Shown here: positions 36,731 through 44,597 of the stretch, one piece after another
How the letters are laid out: the number at the start of each line of letters is the position of its first letter
Position numbering within the stretch: the stretch's first letter is position 1
DNA from: Bacillota bacterium
GTDB lineage: Bacteria > Bacillota_A > Clostridia > Lachnospirales > WQUN01
DNA: 54,762 nt
Assembly (NCBI GenBank): GCA_009786175.1
Contig: WQTQ01000241.1
Location: 1-54,762 of the forward strand
Direction of reading: 5' to 3'
The notes under the pieces: model-generated
Database searches by the model: none
What the model was told of the DNA's origin: nothing
Seen by the model: only the letters and a program-made list of their open reading frames with translations
Translations under genes and position numbers: made by a program

Positions 36731-39700
36731 GCCTTTTTAACCCACAATTCAATTTTTTCGCCGTTAATATTCCATTCTTTGGCGAAAGCACCTTCCGGTG
36801 GGGCAGAGATAGACAGTTGATCGGCTAACAACTCTGCGGCTATTGCGGCGCGGTTATTTTCAATTACGGCAGATAAAACAGCATTGTCGCTGTAGCCCGC
36901 GATTATGCGATCCGTTACTTCAAAGCCCGCTTCGCGGCGCATGTTTTGCCACTTGCTTACAAGCTCGCGCATGTTGCCCTCTTCGATTAATTCCGGGGTT
37001 AGTGCGGTGTTTAGTACTACGGTTATACCTTTGTCGCTTGCGGCGGCAAAGCCTTCTTTTTGTTTGGTTTCTATCAAAACGTCATCCATGGTAAGCTCTA
37101 CGTCTACGCCGTCAATTGTCTGTTTCCATTGTCCGGTTTTTAGGTTTGCCATGGTATTGTCCGGTGACACGTTGAGTGCGGCAGTGATTTTGGGCACAAG
37201 TTTACCGTAACGCGGGCCTAAGGTGCGCAGCTGGGGCTTGAAGCTGTAGCCGATGTATTCGGAAGCATCCGATACAAAGTGTACGGCTTTTACGTTAAGC
37301 TCTTCACGAATAACCTCCAACAAGTCTGCATTCGGTGTTTTATCTGTGTTGGATACCGCAACCATCATTTCTTCCAAAGGCTGACGGGTTTTTACATTGC
37401 CCGCATTTCTGGCGGCACGGCCTTGGGTCACAATTTCTATTGTGCTTGCCATTTGCGCTTCCAATTCCGGGTCTATCAAGGTTTTGTCAACAACAGGGAA
37501 ATCGCAAAGGTGGACAGATTCATAAAAATTGCCTGATTGCAGCCCCACAACCAAATTTTGATACAGCTGCTCGGATATAAACGGCACGAACGGTGCTGAC
37601 AATTTTGCCACTGTTACCAGAGCGTGGTGCAATGTCTTGTAGGCGTTAATTTTATCTTGTGTCATCTCGCTGCCCCAGTAACGCTCGCGGCTGCGGCGCA
37701 AATACCAGTTGCTTAGCTCGTCCACAAATTGGTCAAGCAGGCGGGCAGGCTCTGTTACTTCAAAATTATATAGGGCAGAATCTAATTTTTGGATTAAAGT
37801 ATTCAAGCGGGACAGCAGCCACTTATCCATTACAGACAGGTCTTTCGCCTCGTGTTGGTAAGGGTTAAACAGGTCGATTTCTGCATACAGCACGTAGAAA
37901 GCATAAGTGTTCCAAAGGGTGCCCATAAAGCGGCGGGCACCTTCAATTACCGTGTCATCGGAATAGCGGAAGTTGAGCCACGGTGCAGAGTTAACATACA
38001 TAAACCAGCGTACCGCATCTGCCCCGTGTTTTGTTAAGGCGTCCATTGGGCTTACGGCATTGCCTTCGGATTTACCCATTTTTTGGCCATGCTCGTCCAG
38101 CCCAAGGCCGGTTACAATTACATTTTTGTATGGTGTCTTGCCAAACAACATGGTGGAAATAGAGATAAGTGAATAAAACCATCCACGGGTTTGGTCAACG
38201 CCTTCGGCGATAAAATCTGCCTGGAAGTGTTTTTCAAACATATCTTTGTTTTCGAACGGATAATGCCACTGGGCAAACGGCATAGAACCGGAGTCGAACC
38301 AGCAGTCGATTACTTCCGGTGTGCGGGTCATTTTCCCGGTGCATTTTGGGCAGTTTAGTTTTACGGCATCAATATATGGTTTGTGCAGCTCTATATCTGC
38401 CGGTACGTTTTCGCCCATTTCTTTAAGTTCGGCGATGCTGCCTACGCAGTGCAGGTGCCCGCAGTTTTCGTCTTCGCAAACCCATATTGGCAGCGGCGTA
38501 CCCCAGTAGCGTTCCCTGCTTATGCTCCAGTCAATTACATTTTCAAGAAAATTGCCAAAGCGGCCTTCTTTCATGTGTTCCGGCATCCAGTTAACGGTTG
38601 CGTTGCTTGCCATTAATTTGTCCCGCAGGGAGCTTACGCGGATAAACCATGCGTCACGGGCGTAGTAGAGCAGGGGAGTTTTGCAACGCCAGCAGAACGG
38701 GTAGCTGTGCTCATACTTTGTTTTCTTGTATAATTGGCCGCGTATTTTAAGTTCCTTGATTATTTGCGGGTCTGCTTCCTTTACAAATACGCCTTTCCAC
38801 AAGTAAACTTCCTCTGCAAAGCAGCCTTGGGGGTCTACAAGCTGCAAAAGCGGTAAGTCATATGCCTTAGAAATGCGGGCGTCATCCTCACCAAAGGCAG
38901 GGGCAATGTGAACAATGCCCGTACCGCTGGAAAGGGTTACGTAATCGTCGCAAACTACGGTGCAATAACTGTCTGACCAACCCGGCTGCGGCGTTACAAA
39001 GTCGAAAAGCGGTTCGTATTTGAGACCTTCAAGGTCTTTGCCCTTGCAGGTTTCCAGGATTTTATAATTATCTTCAAGTTCTTCGGTTTCCTTATTTTTT
39101 GAAACTGCGGGACCCATTACTTCTTCTACTAAAGCTTTTGCCAAAATATAAACTTTATCGCCTTGGGCAACTTTTGCGTATTCCTCTTTTTCGTTTACAC
39201 ACAGCCCCACGTTGGAAGGCAGTGTCCAGGGGGTGGTTGTCCAAGCAAGCAGGTATTCGTTGTCCTTTCCCGCCGCTTTAAAGGCTACATAGGCAGAGTC
39301 TTCTACTATGTCTTTGTAGCCCTGGGCCACTTCATGGCTGGAAAGGGGAGTGCCGCAGCGCGGGCAGTACGGTACTACCCGGTAGCTTTTGTATATCAAA
39401 TTTTGTTTAAAAATTTCCGACAATGCCCACCATACAGATTCAATATATTCATTATGGTAGGTTACATACGGATGGTCCATGTCTGCCCAAAAGCCTACAC
39501 GTTCGCTCATTTCGCGCCACAGGCCTTCGTATTTCCATACACTTTCTTTACACTGCTGTATAAAAGGCTCTACGCCGTATTTTTCAATTTCGGGCTTTCC
39601 GCTGATACCAAGCAGTTTTTCAACCTCAAGCTCTACGGGTAAGCCGTGGGTATCCCATCCGGCTTTGCGTAGTACTTGGTATCCCTTCATTGTCTTGTAC

Positions 39701-39909
39701 CGCGGGAATAAGTCTTTTACGGCACGGGTAATTACGTGACCGATATGTGGCTTACCGTTGGCAGTGGGCGGTCCGTCATGAAAAGTGAATACCGGGGCAT
39801 TATCCCGCAGTTCAACACTTTTTTCAAAAATTTTGTTGTCCCGCCAAAATTTTAATACTTCATGTTCCCGTTCTGCGAAGTTTAAACTTGTGGGTACCTT
39901 TTCATACAT
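36727..39909 (-). CDS. ileS: isoleucyl-tRNA synthetase
   Basis: 1060 aa, the size of the longer (type 2, eukaryote-like) IleRS. HIGH motif H55-I-G-H58 in NGKPHIGHV; an editing CP1 domain with GTGIVHIAPAFGEDD; WFDSGSMPFAQWHYP; and the KMSKS loop as K610-MGKS (Gly for the first Ser). A C-terminal anticodon-binding and tail region follows. The type-2 assignment is by length and motif context; many such enzymes resist mupirocin, which is inference here. RBS AGAGGAA. No T-box leader is seen: the upstream gap is only ~90 bp and holds a promoter. Confidence 0.95.
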   Translation of the reverse strand: MYEKVPTSLNFAEREHEVLKFWRDNKIFEKSVELRDNAPVFTFHDGPPTANGKPHIGHVITRAVKDLFPRYKTMKGYQVLRKAGWDTHGLPVELEVEKLLGISGKPEIEKYGVEPFIQQCKESVWKYEGLWREMSERVGFWADMDHPYVTYHNEYIESVWWALSEIFKQNLIYKSYRVVPYCPRCGTPLSSHEVAQGYKDIVEDSAYVAFKAAGKDNEYLLAWTTTPWTLPSNVGLCVNEKEEYAKVAQGDKVYILAKALVEEVMGPAVSKNKETEELEDNYKILETCKGKDLEGLKYEPLFDFVTPQPGWSDSYCTVVCDDYVTLSSGTGIVHIAPAFGEDDARISKAYDLPLLQLVDPQGCFAEEVYLWKGVFVKEADPQIIKELKIRGQLYKKTKYEHSYPFCWRCKTPLLYYARDAWFIRVSSLRDKLMASNATVNWMPEHMKEGRFGNFLENVIDWSISRERYWGTPLPIWVCEDENCGHLHCVGSIAELKEMGENVPADIELHKPYIDAVKLNCPKCTGKMTRTPEVIDCWFDSGSMPFAQWHYPFENKDMFEKHFQADFIAEGVDQTRGWFYSLISISTMLFGKTPYKNVIVTGLGLDEHGQKMGKSEGNAVSPMDALTKHGADAVRWFMYVNSAPWLNFRYSDDTVIEGARRFMGTLWNTYAFYVLYAEIDLFNPYQHEAKDLSVMDKWLLSRLNTLIQKLDSALYNFEVTEPARLLDQFVDELSNWYLRRSRERYWGSEMTQDKINAYKTLHHALVTVAKLSAPFVPFISEQLYQNLVVGLQSGNFYESVHLCDFPVVDKTLIDPELEAQMASTIEIVTQGRAARNAGNVKTRQPLEEMMVAVSNTDKTPNADLLEVIREELNVKAVHFVSDASEYIGYSFKPQLRTLGPRYGKLVPKITAALNVSPDNTMANLKTGQWKQTIDGVDVELTMDDVLIETKQKEGFAAASDKGITVVLNTALTPELIEEGNMRELVSKWQNMRREAGFEVTDRIIAGYSDNAVLSAVIENNRAAIAAELLADQLSISAPPEGAFAKEWNINGEKIELWVKKA

Positions 39910-39939
39910 ATTAATTCCTCTTTTCTATTTACTCCCATT

Positions 39940-39967
39940 AGTATAGTGTATCAGCGGACATAGTCAA
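39940..39967 (-). promoter_or_regulatory. promoter of the ileS operon
   Basis: On the minus strand: TTGACT (39967-39962), 16-bp spacer, TATACT (39945-39940), about 30 bp upstream of the ileS start. Confidence 0.65.
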
Positions 39968-39996
39968 GGGAAAGTATCATAGAAAACGAAAAAAAT

Positions 39997-40024
39997 GAGT
40001 ACCCCCTGATATCAGGGGGTACTC
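39997..40024. terminator. dispersed palindrome copy 3, terminator of the coat-protein pair
   Basis: A perfect 28-bp palindrome with the CCCCCTGATATCAGGGGG core. AAAAA on its left gives TTTTT on the minus strand, making it a good terminator for the cotF-like gene that ends at 40029. It also insulates the ileS promoter. Confidence 0.85.
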
Positions 40025-40028
40025 GATT

Positions 40029-40310
40029 TTATCCTATTTGTCCCGGCTGTGTTCCTGCGCACAACGAGGATTTTACACTGGAAATGGCTTGCTGGTCTGC
40101 CATTGGAGACGGCACATAATAACCTTTTTGTGCCGCGATTTTATACAGGTCGTATTGAAATTTCTCGTCGCCATCACGCATTTGTTGAAAAGTTTGGCGA
40201 AGGGTTGGGTTTGCGGTTTCACTAATAAACGTTGCGTAACACGATAGGCTGGCCTTTACACCACCAAGTACGTCAAGTACTATGTCTTTTTCATGCATAG
40301 GTTTATACAC
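40029..40310 (-). CDS. CotF-family spore coat protein
   Basis: 93 aa. The CotF-type four-helix fragment: LDVLGGVKASLSCYATFISETANPTLRQTF followed by a Lys/Tyr-rich helix and the family ending GYYVPSPMADQQ. CotF-like proteins are spore coat components of Bacilli and Clostridia. RBS AAAGGAGTG. It lies 4 bp after the partner coat gene and ends at the palindromic terminator. Confidence 0.8.
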   Translation of the reverse strand: MYKPMHEKDIVLDVLGGVKASLSCYATFISETANPTLRQTFQQMRDGDEKFQYDLYKIAAQKGYYVPSPMADQQAISSVKSSLCAGTQPGQIG

Positions 40311-40314
40311 TCCT

Positions 40315-40497
40315 TTACAGCATTTGTATTAGATTTTGCGCTGCTTGCTTTGCTTCGGTTGATGCTTTTGTAAACATTTGTTTAATTTGCGGGTCCTGCA
40401 CCTGGTTTGCATAGGAATTTAGTTTACTTGCCGTCATGTTGTGGGCAGATACTACTTCCCGAATCCAGTTTAGTTCAGATTGTTTTAAGTCTGGCAT
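40315..40497 (-). CDS. small CotF-like coat partner protein
   Basis: 60 aa from ATG 40497, with GAAAGGA upstream. It is helix-rich (LNWIREVVSAHNMTASKLNSYA, then QIKQMFTKASTEAKQAAQNLI), similar in style to the first half of CotF-family proteins. It directly precedes the CotF gene, the usual small-large pairing in Clostridia. A longer frame to 40587 exists but lacks an RBS. Confidence 0.7.
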   Translation of the reverse strand: MPDLKQSELNWIREVVSAHNMTASKLNSYANQVQDPQIKQMFTKASTEAKQAAQNLIQML

Positions 40498-40617
40498 GGG
40501 CTTGTTTCCTTTCTCTTTTATTGACCCCTTGCGCCTTTTTAGCTTGCAAGGTGCCGGTTGTATTTCTAGTCTTACTGAAAAAGTCACAAATTATACATAT
40601 GAAATTATTTTTTAGTG

Positions 40618-40646
40618 TTGACAAACTCCATTTCATGTCATATACT
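40618..40646 (+). promoter_or_regulatory. promoter of the tRNA-secG unit
   Basis: A perfect TTGACA (40618-40623), 17-bp spacer and TATACT (40641-40646), 36 bp upstream of tRNA-Pro. Confidence 0.8.
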
Positions 40647-40681
40647 TATTTTCGCCGCCAAGAAGCGCGGCACCCTAATGT

Positions 40682-40755
40682 CTGGGTGTGGCGTAGCTTG
40701 GTAGCGCGCTAGACTGGGGGTCTAGAGGTCGCAAGTTCAAATCTTGTCACCCAGA
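40682..40755 (+). tRNA. tRNA-Pro (GGG)
   Basis: Acceptor stem CTGGGTG/CACCCAG with discriminator A, D-arm GCGTAGCTTGGTAGCGC, anticodon stem CTAGA/TCTAG with loop CTGGGGG (anticodon GGG) and T-arm with GTTCAAATC. No CCA is encoded. Confidence 0.93.
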
Positions 40756-40764
40756 CTCGTTCAT

Positions 40765-40837
40765 GGGAGTATAGCTCAGTTGGGAGAGCGCCTGCCTTAC
40801 AAGCAGGATGTCATAGGTTCAAGTCCTGTTATTCCCA
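40765..40837 (+). tRNA. tRNA-Val (TAC)
   Basis: Acceptor stem GGGAGTA/TATTCCC (one G-U), D-arm GCTCAGTTGGGAGAGC, anticodon stem CCTGC/GCAGG with loop CTTACAA (anticodon TAC) and T-arm GTTCAAGTC. Discriminator A; CCA is not encoded. Confidence 0.94.
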
Positions 40838-40841
40838 CTTA

Positions 40842-40873
40842 ATATGCGCCAGGTTGTTAAACTTGGCGCATAT
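40842..40873 (+). other. inter-tRNA hairpin
   Basis: A 14-bp stem (40842-40855 with 40860-40873, one G-U pair) with the loop GTTA lies between tRNA-Val and tRNA-Met. It has no T-run, so it is more likely an RNA-processing structure than a terminator. Confidence 0.6.
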
Positions 40874-40884
40874 CTAGCGTTTGT

Positions 40885-40958
40885 GGCGGAATAGCTCAGT
40901 TGGCTAGAGCACACGGTTCATACCCGTGTTGTCGGGGGTTCAAATCCCTCTTCCGCTA
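40885..40958 (+). tRNA. tRNA-Met (CAT), elongator type
   Basis: Acceptor GGCGGAA/TTCCGCT (G-U at the end pair, as in Bacillus elongator tRNA-Met), D-arm GCTCAGTTGGCTAGAGC, anticodon stem CACGG/CCGTG with loop TTCATAC. It lacks the C1-A72 mismatch and GGG/CCC stem of initiator tRNA. No CCA is encoded. tRNA-Ile with lysidine is less likely given the close resemblance to elongator Met. Confidence 0.9.
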
Positions 40959-40988
40959 CTTTATAATAAAGTAACAAGGAGGTAGATT

Positions 40989-41231
40989 ATGATTTTATGG
41001 TCAATTGTGGCAGTAATATTTCTCTTAGGCTGCGTGGGTATGGTTATGGCAATCTTGCTCCAAAAGAAGCGCAGTGCAGGCGGTATGGGCAGTATTGCCG
41101 GTATGGGTAACGTGGCCGATACCTATTGGGACAAAAACAAAAGTCGTACTGCAGAAGGTGCCCTTGAAAAATGGACAAAAATTGGCGCGGTTGTACTCGC
41201 AGTTTTATCTGTAGTGCTTTGCATGATATAA
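40989..41231 (+). CDS. secG: preprotein translocase subunit SecG
   Basis: 80 aa with two transmembrane helices (~2-24 and ~60-78) separated by the SecG loop LLQKKRSAGGMGSIAG. It assists SecYEA translocation. AAGGAGG lies 7 nt before the ATG, only 30 nt after tRNA-Met, so it may be co-transcribed with the tRNAs. Confidence 0.92.
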   Translation: MILWSIVAVIFLLGCVGMVMAILLQKKRSAGGMGSIAGMGNVADTYWDKNKSRTAEGALEKWTKIGAVVLAVLSVVLCMI

Positions 41232-41252
41232 TCAGAACTTAAAAACTTGCAG

Positions 41253-41289
41253 CCGTGTTATGTCCATGTTGACGTAACGCGGTTTTTTT
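41253..41289 (+). terminator. terminator of the tRNA-secG unit
   Basis: A 12-bp stem (41253-41264 with 41271-41282, two G-U pairs), a 6-nt loop and seven T. Confidence 0.88.
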
Positions 41290-41369
41290 ACGCTATAAGA
41301 AATTTCCCTGTACGAAATGCGCGCGCAAGCGTGCTTTATATTGCATAAGAGATGGATGGAGATAGAAAT

Positions 41370-42392
41370 ATGACAAACCCTACGACAATTTACTTTATCC
41401 GTCATGCAGAGCCGGAGCGTAGCGCAGACAGCATTTACACAGACAGAACATATCCGCTTACAGCTAAGGGGATTGAAGACCGCAAACTGGTAAACGAGTT
41501 TTTGCGGGATAAGAATATAGATGTGGTTTTATCCAGCCCGTTTAAACGGGCAGTAGATACTGTAGCAGAGTTTGCCGGGCAAATTGGCTGCGAAGTGGAA
41601 TTAATAGAAGATTTTCGCGAGCGGGCAATTACGGACAAGTGGTTGGGGCTTGATGAGTTCCAAAAATTTGCCCTAAGACAGTGGGAAGATTTTAGTTACA
41701 AACTACCCGGCGGTGAAAGTATTGAGGAAGTACAAGAGCGCAAACTTGCTGCCTTGCACGGTGTGTTAAAGCGGCACAAGGGTAAAAATATTGTAATTGG
41801 TACTCATGGCATGGCGTTATCTTCGCTGCTGGTCCATTACGACAGTGGTTTTACCTATGACCGGCATGTGGAAATGCCCATGCCCTATGTAGTAAAAATG
41901 GTTTTTAACGGGGAAACCTGCTTTGACATTTTTATGCTGGACTTGTTTAACCCAAGCAAAAAAGTAAACTACGACAACGTCAGAGTTGTTACCGCAGAAC
42001 TTGGCGCGTTGAAAGCATACCGCTATACGGTTATTTTCGCCCGCTACAAAGACAAATGGCTATATTGCCGTCACAAAGAGCGGGACGTGTTTGAAACCCC
42101 CGGCGGCGGTATTGAGCGGGGCGAAACCCCGTTGGAAGGCGCGAAGCGAGAACTTACGGAGGAAACCGGCGCAGTAAAATTTTCTATTTGCCCCGCTTTT
42201 GACTACGTGGTTTACACGGAAACGGGCTTTGCCAACGGGCAGGTTTTTTACGCAGATGTGCAGGAACTTGGGGAACTGTCAGAAAATTCTGAAATGACAG
42301 AAGTGCGTGGGTTTAAAACAATCCCGGACAAGATGCGTTTTGCAAAAATTTTGCCGGTACTGTATGCAAAAATAGAAAAATGGCATAAATAA
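41370..42392 (+). CDS. bifunctional histidine phosphatase / NUDIX hydrolase
   Basis: 340 aa. The N-terminal half is a histidine-phosphatase (phosphoglycerate mutase-like) domain with FIRHAEPE at its start, LSSPFKRAVDTV, and the second catalytic His in GTHGMA near residue 145. The C-terminal half (~215-340) is a NUDIX domain with a perfect box GX5EX7REUXEEXGU around residues 243-266. NUDIX domains cleave nucleoside diphosphates linked to another group; histidine phosphatases remove phosphate. Together they could act in sequence on a nucleotide derivative. Start ATG 41370 follows TGGAGA. It lies alone between a terminator and the XRE gene. Confidence 0.88.
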   Translation: MTNPTTIYFIRHAEPERSADSIYTDRTYPLTAKGIEDRKLVNEFLRDKNIDVVLSSPFKRAVDTVAEFAGQIGCEVELIEDFRERAITDKWLGLDEFQKFALRQWEDFSYKLPGGESIEEVQERKLAALHGVLKRHKGKNIVIGTHGMALSSLLVHYDSGFTYDRHVEMPMPYVVKMVFNGETCFDIFMLDLFNPSKKVNYDNVRVVTAELGALKAYRYTVIFARYKDKWLYCRHKERDVFETPGGGIERGETPLEGAKRELTEETGAVKFSICPAFDYVVYTETGFANGQVFYADVQELGELSENSEMTEVRGFKTIPDKMRFAKILPVLYAKIEKWHK

Positions 42393-42420
42393 ATTACTTT
42401 ATATGTTTTTGTGACATTTT

Positions 42421-42464
42421 TTTTACCCGTTTGGGTGTATTATTGAAAAATAAAGAGGGTAAAA
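42421..42464. promoter_or_regulatory. inverted repeat upstream of the XRE regulator
   Basis: TTTTACCC (42421-42428) and GGGTAAAA (42457-42464), 8-bp perfect half-sites separated by 28 bp, flank an AT-rich tract about 45 bp before the XRE gene. An autoregulatory operator is a reasonable guess. I see no strong -35/-10 pair. Confidence 0.4.
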
Positions 42465-42506
42465 TATATATATACGATTTAAATAATACGTGAAGGAGGA
42501 GAGACA

Positions 42507-42920
42507 TTGTTCAGGGGGAGAATGCGCGACGAAAAAATTCGCATAGACTACACCATAGGCAGAAACATTAAAATGGAACGTAACCGCAGGGGTATTTCCA
42601 GGGAAGAATTTGCGGCAATGTTAGATTTATCTGTGGCACACTTGGGGTTAATCGAGCGTGGAGAAAGAGGAGCAACAAATGTTGTTTTAGAAAGAGTATC
42701 CAGAGTACTTGAAATTCCCATCGACGATTTCTTTATTGACCACAGCAACGACGAAAGGGACCGCATACGGCAGGAAGAAAGTGAGATCTATCGCAAGAAA
42801 GTTCTTACTTTGACAGCCAGCTTAGATGAATTCGAACTAATAGCTCTTGTGTACTGTATTAAAGGGCTTCTGCTTTTGCGAAATTCTGAGCATGAAATCG
42901 AGCAAGAGGTTAACGATTAA
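42507..42920 (+). CDS. XRE-family transcriptional regulator
   Basis: 137 aa. HTH_3 domain at about residues 16-75: IGRNIKMERNRRGISREEFA, then LSVAHLGLIERGERG (recognition helix) and LERVSRVLEIPIDDFF. The C-terminal ~55 residues are helical and charged, with the hydrophobic stretch IALVYCIKGLLLL. It starts at TTG 42507, 6 nt after GAAGGAGGA. It is a DNA-binding regulator, possibly of itself and of the ABC importer just downstream. A terminator separates the two, so this is inference. Confidence 0.85.
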   Translation: MFRGRMRDEKIRIDYTIGRNIKMERNRRGISREEFAAMLDLSVAHLGLIERGERGATNVVLERVSRVLEIPIDDFFIDHSNDERDRIRQEESEIYRKKVLTLTASLDEFELIALVYCIKGLLLLRNSEHEIEQEVND

Positions 42921-42942
42921 AACGCGACTTCTCAAATGTTCA

Positions 42943-42975
42943 AAAATCCCGTATCTGATATAGATGCGGGATTTT
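42943..42975 (+). terminator. terminator of the XRE gene
   Basis: A 13-bp stem (42943-42955 with 42963-42975, one G-U), a 7-nt loop and TTTT within the 3' arm and tail. Confidence 0.75.
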
Positions 42976-43051
42976 GTCGTTATGCCATTGGCACGGATTC
43001 CGAAAGAGTACATACTATGAACATATGAATACAAATGTGGGGGCGGTAGAA

Positions 43052-43810
43052 ATGAAGGAAATCCTTCGCTTTCAAGATGTCTCTCTTACGTATCAGGCAG
43101 AAAATGGCGAAGTAGAGGCACTTCAAGGCATAAATTTTGTGGTATTTGAAGGTGAATTGGTTTCCGTTATCGGCCCTTCGGGCTGCGGAAAAAGCACTAT
43201 GCTTTCATTAATATCCGGGTTGGAGAAGCCTACAGCCGGTAAAATATTTGTAGAGTCGGAGGAAGTTAAGGGGGTTAGCGGCAAAACAGGCTATATGCTG
43301 CAAAAAGATAATTTACTGGACTGGCGCACCATTCGCGGCAATGTTCTGCTTGGCCTGGAAATACGGGGTAAATTGTGTAAACAGAGCGTCGCATATGTAG
43401 ACAATTTGCTGTGTTCCTACGGTTTATGGGAATTTCAACATAAGCGGCCGTCTCAGCTTTCCGGCGGAATGCGTCAGCGGGCGGCACTTATACGTACTCT
43501 GGCATCCAAGCCGGAATTGTTGTTGTTAGATGAAGCATTTTCCGCGCTGGATTATCAGACACGGCTTGTGGTTGCAGACGATGTTTGCTCCATTTTACGA
43601 AGAGAGAAAAAGACGGCCGTATTGGTTACCCATGACATTTCCGAGGGCATTAGTATAGCAGACAGGATAATTGTGCTTTCTAAACGGCCGGGGCGCATAA
43701 AGCAGGACTTTAGCGTCAAGTTATCTGCAACGCCGTTACAACGCAGGGCAGCCCCAGAGTTCCGCGATTATTTTAACATGGTTTGGAAAGAGCTTGATGT
43801 AAATGTATAA
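43052..43810 (+). CDS. ABC transporter ATP-binding protein (SsuB/TauB/ThiZ type)
   Basis: About 252 aa. Walker A GPSGCGKST, Q-loop MLQKDNLL, signature LSGGMRQRAA, Walker B ELLLLDEAFSALD and the H-loop VTHD. The YMLQKDNLLDWRTI pattern is typical of the nitrate/sulfonate/taurine/HMP importer class. ATG 43052 gives the standard N-terminus; upstream in-frame ATGs at 43025 and 42974 are possible, but none has a strong RBS. It overlaps the permease by 8 bases. Confidence 0.88.
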   Translation: MKEILRFQDVSLTYQAENGEVEALQGINFVVFEGELVSVIGPSGCGKSTMLSLISGLEKPTAGKIFVESEEVKGVSGKTGYMLQKDNLLDWRTIRGNVLLGLEIRGKLCKQSVAYVDNLLCSYGLWEFQHKRPSQLSGGMRQRAALIRTLASKPELLLLDEAFSALDYQTRLVVADDVCSILRREKKTAVLVTHDISEGISIADRIIVLSKRPGRIKQDFSVKLSATPLQRRAAPEFRDYFNMVWKELDVNV

Positions 43811-44582
43811 GTATCTTAAAAAAAAGCGGCGGCAGCAGATGCTGGTACGGGTTTGTCAATTTTCTACATTGTTCGCCATAATTTTTTTGTGGGAAGCTCT
43901 TGCCCGCGCCGGTGTTATCGACAGCTTTATAATGAGCCAGCCCACACGAATTTTACGTACAATCGGCAATTTTCGTAGCAATAATTTGCTGCTGCATATT
44001 GGAATTACAACACTGGAAACCATAATAGGCTTTACACTTGGGGTAATAATCGGCCTTTTAGCCGCGCTTGTGCTGTGGTGGAACAAGTTTTTGGCAAAGG
44101 TGGCGGATCCGTACTTGGTGGTGCTTAACGCACTGCCCAAAATTGCCCTTGGCCCGGTGATTATCATTTGGGTTGGTGCTGGGATGCAAGCTGTAATTGT
44201 TATGGCTTTAGCCATTTCACTGGTTGTTACCATTATGGAAATGCTTAACGGTTTCCAAAATACTAATGGGGATTTGATTAAAATGGCAAAAACGTTTGGG
44301 GCAAACCGGCTGCAAACCTTTGTAAAAATTGTGTTTCCGTCTAATTTAACAACCTTGTTTAATTGCCTGAAAATTAACATCGGACTGTCGCTGGTTGGTG
44401 TTATTGCCGGGGAATTTTTAGTTTCCCGGGCAGGGCTTGGGTATCTAATTGTGTATGGCGGCCAGGTATTTCAAATGGACTTAGTAATGACCAGCGTAAT
44501 TATTTTGGCAGTACTGGCGGCTTTGCTGTATCGTTTTGTTGTTCTTGTAGAGTACTTGGTAATGCGTCTTTGTTATAAATGA
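43803..44582 (+). CDS. ABC transporter permease (SsuC/TauC/ThiX type)
   Basis: 259 aa with six predicted transmembrane helices. The EAA-type loop reads KMAKTFGANRLQTFVKIVFPSNL, the cytoplasmic contact site for the ATPase. PLVVLNALPKIALGPVII-like strings match the binding-protein-dependent importer family of sulfonates, nitrate and thiamine precursors. It partners with the flanking ATPase and lipoprotein. Confidence 0.88.
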   Translation: MYKYLKKKRRQQMLVRVCQFSTLFAIIFLWEALARAGVIDSFIMSQPTRILRTIGNFRSNNLLLHIGITTLETIIGFTLGVIIGLLAALVLWWNKFLAKVADPYLVVLNALPKIALGPVIIIWVGAGMQAVIVMALAISLVVTIMEMLNGFQNTNGDLIKMAKTFGANRLQTFVKIVFPSNLTTLFNCLKINIGLSLVGVIAGEFLVSRAGLGYLIVYGGQVFQMDLVMTSVIILAVLAALLYRFVVLVEYLVMRLCYK

Positions 44583-44597
44583 TCGGAGGGGTTTGTG

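Noticed and set aside
39910..40028. T-box leader for ileS
   Set aside because: The gap is too short and has no T-box sequence; it holds a simple promoter and the palindrome.
42974..43051. Extended N-terminus of the ABC ATPase from the first ATG
   Set aside because: It would begin inside the XRE terminator stem and adds a non-family N-terminal extension; ATG 43052 gives the standard start.
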